Part shown: one piece after another, positions 58,283 through 64,000 of the stretch
Layout: every line of letters begins with the position of its first letter
How positions within the stretch are numbered: the first letter of the stretch is position 1
Translations under genes and position numbers: made by a program
Notes under the pieces: model-generated
Databases searched by the model: none
What the model was told of the DNA's origin: nothing
Seen by the model: only the letters and a program-made list of their open reading frames with translations
Source: Faecalibacterium prausnitzii
Lineage (GTDB): Bacteria; Bacillota; Clostridia; Oscillospirales; Ruminococcaceae
Length of the DNA stretch: 64,000 bases
Direction of reading: 5' to 3'
Assembly (NCBI GenBank): GCA_004558805.1
Contig: SFDE01000003.1
Location: forward strand, 1 to 64,000

Positions 58283-59096
58283 TGTTTTTCAGCACCTGAC
58301 GGCAGGCGGCAAGGGCGGTGTCCTTGTCCTTTGCGGTGATGAGGAAGCGGCTGGCGTGGCAGAAGCTGATGCCACAGATGCCGCTCTTCTGTTCAATGAC
58401 CTCCTGAGGCTGTCCCGCCCAGCTCTGGGGGAAGGGCAGCTTGGGGCGCTTGGTCTTGGGGTCGGTGACGCACTGGGCGCTCCAGCCTCCCCGCTGGCTG
58501 GGGTAGACCACAAACAGAGCGTCGGTCTTGTACAGACCGTTCTTCCAGGGCAGGTAGCAGGGCAGCACCACGATGCCGTCCCGGGAATTCTGGTACGCCT
58601 GCCGGACCTTTTCGTCCGCACGGTTCACCGCATTGGCGCTGTCGATCTGATTTTCCAGGATCTGCTTTGCCACTGCCACCGCCTTGAAAAAGCAGCTGTC
58701 CTGATCCTCTTTGGAGTCCCACACCGGGTTGAAAAAGCCAATGGCATCGCACAGGCTGTTCTGCTCGCCAGTGTTGTCGTTCAGGTCCAGAGGCTGGATG
58801 AAGTTCTCGTCCACCAGCCGCGCCTGCCGCTCTCCCACAAGCCCCGGACCCAGCACCCGCCACAGCAGCCCCAGCGCTGCGTAGGGCACCCCGTTGGGAC
58901 GGTACTCCCGGGGTTCCTGATGGTGGTCAAACATCCCAAACCCGATGTCGTAGACGATGCCGTCAAAATCATCCGGCACCACAAAGCCCCGGGTGATCTT
59001 GATATCCGGGCGCAGGATCTGCAAAAGCGCCGTAGCAAATACATCGTCGGCGTGGAACTTGCCGGCGTGGGTAAAACCGTTTGCGGGAATTTTCAT
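58269..59096 (-). CDS. MYG1-family (UPF0160) metal-dependent hydrolase
   Basis: 275 residues. The DHH-like metal motifs are THAGKFHADDVFATALL near 9-25, DIGFGMFDHHQEP near 50-62 and the HASRFL segment near 250. The eukaryotic relative Myg1 is a 3'-5' RNA exonuclease; the bacterial function is not firmly known. It is the first gene of a two-gene unit with the GIY-YIG protein, which may hint at a shared nucleic-acid role. Confidence 0.88.
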   Translation of the reverse strand: MKIPANGFTHAGKFHADDVFATALLQILRPDIKITRGFVVPDDFDGIVYDIGFGMFDHHQEPREYRPNGVPYAALGLLWRVLGPGLVGERQARLVDENFIQPLDLNDNTGEQNSLCDAIGFFNPVWDSKEDQDSCFFKAVAVAKQILENQIDSANAVNRADEKVRQAYQNSRDGIVVLPCYLPWKNGLYKTDALFVVYPSQRGGWSAQCVTDPKTKRPKLPFPQSWAGQPQEVIEQKSGICGISFCHASRFLITAKDKDTALAACRQVLKNNGRL

Positions 59097-59137
59097 GGAC
59101 TTGATACCTCGTTCTGATGATGTTTATAACAGATAAC

Positions 59138-59166
59138 AGTATAACACACTTTGGAGCGGCGGACAA
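59138..59166 (-). promoter_or_regulatory. Promoter of the MYG1-GIY-YIG unit
   Basis: TTGTCC (59161-59166), 17-base spacer and TATACT (59138-59143) on the minus strand. The -35 abuts the terminator of the upstream gene. Confidence 0.6.
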
Positions 59167-59203
59167 TAAAAGCCCCGGCGCATCCCTGTGCCGGGGCTTT
59201 GCA
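59164..59203 (-). terminator. Terminator after the ATP-grasp gene
   Basis: AAAGCCCCGGC pairs with GCCGGGGCTTT across a ten-base loop, followed by TATTG on the minus strand. Confidence 0.8.
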
Positions 59204-59210
59204 TAACTGC

Positions 59211-60527
59211 TTACTTTTTCTTTGCGGTGCGTGCCGCTGCCTTTGCGGGGGCGGCGGGCTTTGTCTCCGGCTCTCCCAGTGCCAGCACCTGTGCCAGCTC
59301 TGCCTGTACGGCGGCGTTGGAGGGGTCCGTCACCGCCAGCACATCGGCATAGAACTGCTCCATCTCCTGCCGGGTGGAGAAGTTTGCCACATACATCTGG
59401 TTACCCATTGCCCCGGACAGCGCCTCCGGGATCCGGTCCACCATCCGCATATTTTCCTGATATTTCTGCATGATCTGCTCGTGGCTGTAGACAAAGTTCT
59501 TGCCGTCCCGGCGTCCGGCAAAGGCACAGTAGAAGTGCTCTCCCACCGGCATATCGGTGCCGCCAAAGGCGATCATGTCCGCCCAGATCTTATACACGTT
59601 GGTGGAGCGGGCAAAGTTGATCATGTCCGGGGTAAAGCCGCCGCATGGGCGCATATTTACTTCCAGTGCCACGATCTGTCCCTTTTTGCCCATACTTGCC
59701 TGATCCTCCGTCATGCGGAAGAACTCAAAGTGGACAAAGCGGCTCTTGACCCCAAAGCTCTTTACCACCGCACGACCGGCGGCACGGGTGTCCTCCGGCA
59801 GGTCCTTGATGATGTAGTAGATGGAGTTGTCGTCGTTGTTCACGATGTCCATAATGGACATCGGGCTTACGTTGCCCGCCTCAAAGATGGGGTTGCCTGC
59901 CGCATCAATGATGGCGTCGTAGCTGTTGACCTCGGCGCGGACGAACTCCTCCATGATGTACGCCACATCGGGGTGATGCGCCGCCTTGTAGAAGAGGAAC
60001 TTTTCCAGCTCTGCATCGCTGGACAGCTTGTGGGTGTCGGAAGCGCCTACGCCGTTGTCCGGCTTTACCACCACCGGGTAGCCCACCTCGGCAACAAACT
60101 TTTTGCAGCCTGCAAGGTCATCCACCATGTGGTAGCGGGCAGTAGCGATGCCTGCCTTCTGGTAGTATTCCTTCATCTTGCTCTTGTACTTGATGCGGGG
60201 CATATCGGAGGTCTGGAAGCCGGTGGTGATGTGGAAATCCGTCCGTAGTGCGGCATCCCGCTCCAACCAGTATTCATTATTGGACTCCAGCCAGTGGATG
60301 TGTCCGTACTTAAAGGCAAAAAACGCCACGGCACGGTACACCTCATCGTAATTTTCCAGATTGCCCACCTTGTAGTACTCGTTGAGGCTGTCCTTCAGCT
60401 CCGGCTTCAGCTCGTCGTAGGGCTGATCACCGATGCCCAGCACGTTCATGCCATTGTTCTTCAGCTCATGGCAGAACTGCCAGTAGTTGGTGGGGAAGTT
60501 GGGCGAAATAAAAATAAAATTTTCCAT
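59211..60527 (-). CDS. ATP-grasp ligase of unknown substrate
   Basis: 438 residues. An N-terminal Rossmann-like part (IFISPNFPTNYWQF) precedes the ATP-grasp core: a Lys in RIKYKSKMKEYYQKAGI near 115, the glycine-rich strand VVVKPDNGVGASDT near 152-165, the EEFV hinge near 196 and the Mg2+ residues in ALEVNMRPCGGFTPDMIN near 293-310. The last 20 residues are a basic Ala/Pro/Lys tail like a histone H1 end (PAAPAKAAARTAKKK). Such enzymes join a carboxylate to an amine or thiol through an acyl phosphate. Two esterase genes lie upstream on the same strand. Confidence 0.85.
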   Translation of the reverse strand: MENFIFISPNFPTNYWQFCHELKNNGMNVLGIGDQPYDELKPELKDSLNEYYKVGNLENYDEVYRAVAFFAFKYGHIHWLESNNEYWLERDAALRTDFHITTGFQTSDMPRIKYKSKMKEYYQKAGIATARYHMVDDLAGCKKFVAEVGYPVVVKPDNGVGASDTHKLSSDAELEKFLFYKAAHHPDVAYIMEEFVRAEVNSYDAIIDAAGNPIFEAGNVSPMSIMDIVNNDDNSIYYIIKDLPEDTRAAGRAVVKSFGVKSRFVHFEFFRMTEDQASMGKKGQIVALEVNMRPCGGFTPDMINFARSTNVYKIWADMIAFGGTDMPVGEHFYCAFAGRRDGKNFVYSHEQIMQKYQENMRMVDRIPEALSGAMGNQMYVANFSTRQEMEQFYADVLAVTDPSNAAVQAELAQVLALGEPETKPAAPAKAAARTAKKK

Positions 60528-60639
60528 GGTATTCTGATTCCTCTTTCCACTGTCCTCTATTCAACGGGACCCTTGCCCCTCCGGCAAGCGGTCTGTCCAT
60601 TGCAAAAAGCTGTCTTGCCGGATGACCGGCATCTCCGGG

Positions 60640-60700
60640 CGGTGCCTGCTCTCCCTCTTCTCAAAAAGACCCCCTCAGGGAGGGGGCCTCGGGCAGCTGC
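60640..60700. repeat. Palindrome in the gap between ATP-grasp and esterase genes
   Basis: CCCCCTCAGGGAGGGGGC-type stem (near 60668-60690) within AAAGACC...CCTCGGG; a short relative of the intergenic repeat family. It may also serve as a partial terminator after the esterase gene. Confidence 0.4.
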
Positions 60701-60717
60701 CGCTGCCGGAACATTCC

Positions 60718-61476
60718 TTACTGCTGCCCCAGAACAAAGGGCATGTAGTACACCACCTGCTTATACCACCATTCCCAGTCGTGCTTCACGTCATGACCCC
60801 ACAGGTCCACCCAGATGGGAATGTGCTTTGCTTCCAGGATCCGCTTGAGCATCCATGTGGTGTCCGGCTGCTCCCACGCACCCTGTCCGCAGCAGATTAC
60901 CGCTTTCTGGCTGCGGTACAGCTCCATATAGGGGTGGTCCTCCGGGAAGTTGCGCATATAGTCCACCGGCGAGTTCATGTACACCAGCTCGTCCATGTAG
61001 TTGCCAAAGCCGTAGTGGGCGGTGTAGATGCCGCTGAGAGCGATACAGCCGCAGAACACATCGGGGCGGCGCAGATAAAGGTTCACAGCGTGGGTGGCAC
61101 CCAGACTACAGCCAAAAGCAATGACCCCCGGCATATCCTCCCAGCCGTTGCGCTCCTTGGCAAGATACTGGATCTTGGGGACCGCCTCCTCCACGATGTA
61201 GTGCAGCCACTGCTCGTAGCGGCGGATCCGCCAGTAGGGGTCCCCGCTGGTATCGGACCAGGTCTCCTGATCCAGCGTGTCGATGGAGATCACCATCAGC
61301 TGCCCGGACTCGATCCAGGGGGCAAGGGTGTCTGTCATGTGGAAGTTCTCAAAATCGAAGAACCGCCCGTCCTGACAGGGGATGTACAGCATGGGGCGTC
61401 CGGCATGACCGTACACCTTGCATTCCATATCCCGCCCCAGTGCGGGGCTGTAATCCTTGAAATACTGCATCTCCAT
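60718..61476 (-). CDS. Esterase-family alpha/beta hydrolase (esterase D-like)
   Basis: 252 residues. The nucleophile elbow is AFGCSLGATHAVN near 118-130 (GxSxG with Ser), the acid Asp is probably in PIWVDLWGHDVKHDW near 228-240, and the last His in this segment is the base. The opening PMLYIPCQDGRFFDFENF is as in other PF00756-type esterases. There is no signal peptide. The start at 61476 is eight bases after GGAGG; an earlier GTG at 61491 lacks spacing. It pairs with the hydrolase gene 135 bases upstream. Confidence 0.83.
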   Translation of the reverse strand: MEMQYFKDYSPALGRDMECKVYGHAGRPMLYIPCQDGRFFDFENFHMTDTLAPWIESGQLMVISIDTLDQETWSDTSGDPYWRIRRYEQWLHYIVEEAVPKIQYLAKERNGWEDMPGVIAFGCSLGATHAVNLYLRRPDVFCGCIALSGIYTAHYGFGNYMDELVYMNSPVDYMRNFPEDHPYMELYRSQKAVICCGQGAWEQPDTTWMLKRILEAKHIPIWVDLWGHDVKHDWEWWYKQVVYYMPFVLGQQ

Positions 61477-61499
61477 ATGGTTTACCTCCACTGTCTTAT

Positions 61500-61608
61500 A
61501 TTCTCAAAACTCCCGCAGTCACGGCATCCGCCGCAGCACCTCCCACCGGGAGGGTCCGGGGAGAAACGGCAGGGTCCTCCGGTCGTGCTGTGCCTTCTTT
61601 ACCGAAAA
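61500..61608. repeat. Intergenic repeat copy between the two esterase genes
   Basis: CTCCCGCAGTCACGGCATCC begins the copy and CTCCCACCGGGAGG forms a stem; the words match the copy in the argC-argJ gap (CTCCCTCAGTCACGGCATTC). Confidence 0.55.
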
Positions 61609-61611
61609 GGC

Positions 61612-62379
61612 TCACTCCAGCTCATACATCAGGGTATGGATCACAAAAGGCAGCTGCTTTTCCCAGCTTGCCTCGCTGTGGGTACCGCCGGGCACGATGC
61701 GGCTGGTAAGATGGATGCCACAGCTCATGAGCCGGTCGCACATATCGGTATAGCCCTTGCGGGTCCCCTCGTGGTTGCCCATTTCCCGGGAGCCGTAGTC
61801 CATGTACAGTACCGTGCCCGGTTCCAGCTTTGCACGGCTCACCAGCCCCTCCAGCTTCTCCGGACAGACCCAGAGAGAGGGGGACAGCGCCGCTGCCCGG
61901 CTGAAGGTATCGTTGTACTGCATCAGGGCGTACAGGCTCATGAGACCACCCATGGAGCTGCCGCCGATAAAGGTGTGCTGCCGGTCCGGCAGGGTGCGGA
62001 AATTGCGGTCCACAAAGGACTTGAACCGGTGGATGTACCAGTTCATGGTCGCCTGCCCCTTGCCTTCAAAGTGTCCGTACTGGGGGTCGTCGAACCGGTA
62101 GGGGGAATACTCCACCAGCCGCTCGTTGTTCACCCCGGGGTTGCACTCCACCGCCGCCACGATCAAGGGGGTGTCGGTGTAGTCCAGATAATCCGCCATG
62201 CCCCAGCTCTTGCCGTAGGTGGCATCCTCGTTGAAAAAGACATTCTGTCCGTCAAACATGTACAGCACCGGGAACCGGAGGTCCGGCTGGGACTGGTACA
62301 TGGTGGGCAGGTAGACATAAACTCTGCGCTGCTCCGTGCCGCCTACGGCAGGGTAGCTTACGCTCCACTTTTTGATCAT
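61612..62379 (-). CDS. Esterase D-like alpha/beta hydrolase
   Basis: 255 residues. PVLYMFDGQNVFFNED near 38-53 and the nucleophile elbow FIGGSSMGGLMSLYAL near 130-145 (GxSxG) are typical of PF00756 esterases related to enterochelin and feruloyl esterases. The catalytic His is probably in GGTHSEASW near 232. No signal peptide is seen. ATG at 62379 has GAGGGAG upstream; an in-frame ATG further back at 62406 lacks support. Confidence 0.85.
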   Translation of the reverse strand: MIKKWSVSYPAVGGTEQRRVYVYLPTMYQSQPDLRFPVLYMFDGQNVFFNEDATYGKSWGMADYLDYTDTPLIVAAVECNPGVNNERLVEYSPYRFDDPQYGHFEGKGQATMNWYIHRFKSFVDRNFRTLPDRQHTFIGGSSMGGLMSLYALMQYNDTFSRAAALSPSLWVCPEKLEGLVSRAKLEPGTVLYMDYGSREMGNHEGTRKGYTDMCDRLMSCGIHLTSRIVPGGTHSEASWEKQLPFVIHTLMYELE

Positions 62380-62495
62380 CGCGTTACTCCCTCGCAATCC
62401 TTCCACTCCAGAGCCCCTGCCGCCATGCAGATGCGCTCTGTCAGCTTCAGTGTAACACCATGGACCACAAAATGCAACGGTTTATGCCCGGATAC

Positions 62496-62533
62496 GACAA
62501 ACGCCGCCCAGCGATCGTCCGGCGGCGTTTGCT
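62496..62533 (-). terminator. Terminator after ilvE
   Basis: AAACGCCGCC pairs with GGCGGCGTTT across a 12-base loop, followed by GTCGT; the T run is included in the stem. Confidence 0.7.
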
Positions 62534-62557
62534 GTACCCCCAACGGAGGATGGGTGC

Positions 62558-63637
62558 TCAGTATTTCTTCTGGACCGGAACGATCCAGCCCTTAGTGTCG
62601 GGGATCTTGCCCCACTGCATACCGGTCATGGTATCGTAGAGCTTCTGGGTCACAGGACCGATCTTGCCGTCCCCGATGTAGGCGTGCTCGCCCTTCCACA
62701 CCAGTTCCTTGACCGGGGAGACCACGGCGGCGGTGCCGGTGCCAAAGATCTCTTCCAGCTTGCCCTCCCGGGCTGCCTGCATGATGTCAGCAATGGCGAT
62801 CTTGCCCTCGATGACCTCGTAGCCCCAGTCCTTCAGCAGCTCGATGCAGCTGCGGCGGGTGACGCCGGGAAGAACGGTGCCCACGGTGGCAGCGGTGTAC
62901 ACCTTGCCATCGATCTTGAACATGATGTTCATGCTGCCCACTTCTTCCACGTACTTCTTTTCCACGCCGTCCAGCCACAGCACCTGTGCGTAGCCCTGCT
63001 CCTCGGCAAGCTCGCCTGCCTTGATGGAGGCTGCGTAGTTGCCGCCGCACTTGGTAAAGCCGGTAAGACCGGGAGCGGCACGGATGTACTCGTCCTCCAC
63101 GTAGATGCGCACCGGGTTGATGCCCTCGGCATAGTAAGCGCCGGAGGGAGCGCAGATGATGCAGAAGATGTAGTTCTTGGAAGCATGGACTCCCAGACCC
63201 ACGTCATTGGCAAAGATGAAGGGGCGGATGTACAGGGAAGCGCCATCGGTGTGGGGCACCCAGTCCCGCTCCACGTCCACCAGAGCCTCTACTGCCTGCA
63301 CATAGTCCTCTGCAGGGATCTGCGGGATGCACAGACGGTCTGCGGAATCCTGAAAACGCTTGGCGTTGCAGTCCGGGCGGAACAGCTGGATGGTATCATC
63401 TGCCGTGCGGTATGCCTTCATGCCCTCAAAGATCTCCTGTGCGTAGTGGAACACCACCGTGGCAGGGTCCAGCTCAAAGGGTGCATAGGGCACGATGCGG
63501 GGATCGTGCCAGCCCTTGCCCTCGGTGTAATCCATTACGAACATATGATCGGTAAACTTCTTGCCAAAGCCCAGCTTGCTCTCGTCCTGCGGCTTCTCCT
63601 TGGGATGAGTGGTGCGGGTGATCTTGATATCCAACAT
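62558..63637 (-). CDS. ilvE: Branched-chain amino acid aminotransferase
   Basis: 359 residues, the size of the class IV (fold IV) enzymes that resemble the eukaryotic BCAT. The marks are HYAQEIFEGMKAYRT near 64-78, SLYIRPFIFAND near 135-146, the PLP lysine in GFTKCGGNYAAS near 195-206, and LDGVEKKYVEEVGSMNIMF (in part: YVEEVGSMN) near 225. It interconverts Leu, Ile and Val with their 2-oxo acids, using 2-oxoglutarate. AGAGGGAAAAT lies before the ATG. It has its own promoter and no leader-peptide or T-box element was seen. Confidence 0.95.
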   Translation of the reverse strand: MLDIKITRTTHPKEKPQDESKLGFGKKFTDHMFVMDYTEGKGWHDPRIVPYAPFELDPATVVFHYAQEIFEGMKAYRTADDTIQLFRPDCNAKRFQDSADRLCIPQIPAEDYVQAVEALVDVERDWVPHTDGASLYIRPFIFANDVGLGVHASKNYIFCIICAPSGAYYAEGINPVRIYVEDEYIRAAPGLTGFTKCGGNYAASIKAGELAEEQGYAQVLWLDGVEKKYVEEVGSMNIMFKIDGKVYTAATVGTVLPGVTRRSCIELLKDWGYEVIEGKIAIADIMQAAREGKLEEIFGTGTAAVVSPVKELVWKGEHAYIGDGKIGPVTQKLYDTMTGMQWGKIPDTKGWIVPVQKKY

Positions 63638-63706
63638 ATATTTTCCCTCTTTCCTGATCTCGGATGCAGCATATTCCGCACCCGTAAACGCCGAATGATG
63701 GTTTCT

Positions 63707-63734
63707 ATTATAGTATTATGAAATTCATTTGCAA
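63707..63734 (-). promoter_or_regulatory. Promoter of ilvE
   Basis: TTGCAA (63729-63734), 16-base spacer and perfect TATAAT (63707-63712) on the minus strand. Confidence 0.65.
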
Positions 63735-63815
63735 GGAATCGCAAAATCTTTCATCTTTCGCGCCGGTAAGTTGCGCCAAATTGTGAGCAGATCTGTGTGC
63801 AAACTGCCCAAAACG

Positions 63816-63824
63816 TGGTACAAT
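63816..63824 (+). promoter_or_regulatory. Extended -10 promoter of the last gene
   Basis: TGGTACAAT (TACAAT at 63819-63824), 38 bases before the start codon. No clear -35. Confidence 0.5.
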
Positions 63825-63862
63825 AAGAGTGTATTTGCGTTTTTCCTGAAAGGAGTTCTTTT

Positions 63863-64000
63863 ATGATCCAAGGCGTCATTTTTGATATGGACGGGCTGAT
63901 GTTCGACACCGAGCGCATCTGGGCGACCCTGTGGAAGCCGGCGCTTGCCACCCTGGGGCTTACCTATCCGGAAGGGCTGGACGTTGCTGCCCGGGGCACC
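63863..64000 (+). CDS. HAD-superfamily phosphatase, beta-phosphoglucomutase type (partial)
   Basis: Only the first 46 codons are inside the window; the gene runs off the right end. The start has the HAD motif I VIFDMDGLMFDTE, in which the residue after DxDG and the DTE are typical of the beta-phosphoglucomutase/sugar-phosphate phosphatase group. AAAGGAG precedes the ATG. The substrate cannot be told from this part. Confidence 0.88.
   Translation, partial: MIQGVIFDMDGLMFDTERIWATLWKPALATLGLTYPEGLDVAARGT

Noticed and set aside
63641..63734. Leader control element for ilvE
   Set aside because: The distance from promoter to start codon is short and holds no stable alternative stems.

Overview
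The window reads as a chromosomal segment of a GC-rich, low-oxygen gut Clostridium-class bacterium, most like Faecalibacterium or a close relative in the Oscillospiraceae. This is an inference from gene content and style: a PTS-based sugar economy, a SpoIIE-type protein, an AbrB/SpoVT-type regulator, RNase Y, a YerC-type TrpR-like regulator, strong AGGAGG ribosome sites, TTGACA/TATAAT promoters and a family of intergenic palindromic repeats. Most genes are on the minus strand. There is no rRNA, CRISPR array, prophage or recognisable transposase; one tRNA (anticodon CAU) is present.

Layout. 1-5.1 kb: aroD, a 5'-truncated VOC gene, and a minus-strand run of CDF transporter, aminotransferase and icd. 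5.3-7.3 kb: ptsH and ptsI with a terminator between them. 7.6-13.4 kb: DUF4830-like protein, HAD phosphatase, GH25 lysozyme, an orphan PTS-IIC-like membrane protein, a Nudix hydrolase and a ricin-type lectin. 13.6-17.7 kb (plus): nitroreductase, GNAT acetyltransferase, TrpR-like regulator, DJ-1, FAH-family enzyme, ROK glucokinase. 17.7-18.0 kb: a dense array of hairpins built on one repeated word. 18-25.4 kb: ABC exporter, yggS, UPF0340, a membrane-anchored beta-propeller and an OmpR-type two-component system. 25.4-31 kb: small membrane protein, pectinesterase, SpoIIE, gltX. 31-39.3 kb: AbrB-type regulator and lipase, a 40-residue exported peptide with a possible RNA switch, flippase, metallopeptidase, EamA transporter, lipoproteins, a GHL10 glycoside hydrolase. 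39.4-47 kb: RNase Y with a long leader, a LysR regulator fused to a tyrosine phosphatase, then nagB, nagA and a GlcNAc/glucose-type PTS IICB. 47.3-49.1 kb: tRNA and a MATE exporter. 49.1-57.8 kb: a complete argG-H-C-J-B-D-F arginine cluster. 58-64 kb: GIY-YIG protein, MYG1 protein, an ATP-grasp ligase with two esterases, ilvE, and the start of a HAD phosphatase running off the end.

How they work together. icd and the aminotransferase handle 2-oxoglutarate and amino groups, which the arg cluster turns into arginine from glutamate. The arg genes use the acetyl-recycling route (argJ) and end with ornithine carbamoyltransferase and argininosuccinate synthesis and cleavage; carAB is not here. HPr and enzyme I feed the nag PTS, whose product is deacetylated (NagA) and deaminated (NagB) to fructose-6-phosphate. 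ROK glucokinase, pectinesterase, GH25 and GHL10 fit use of host, plant and cell-wall glycans.

The most unusual items are the LysR-tyrosine phosphatase fusion beside the nag genes, the hairpin array at 17.72-17.95 kb, the 40-residue exported peptide whose ribosome site can sit in either of two exclusive hairpins, an operator-like palindrome on the promoter of the TrpR-like gene, an HPr with Lys at position 46, and the repeat family in the gaps of the arg and esterase clusters. All functional assignments come from reading the sequence; no searches were run.
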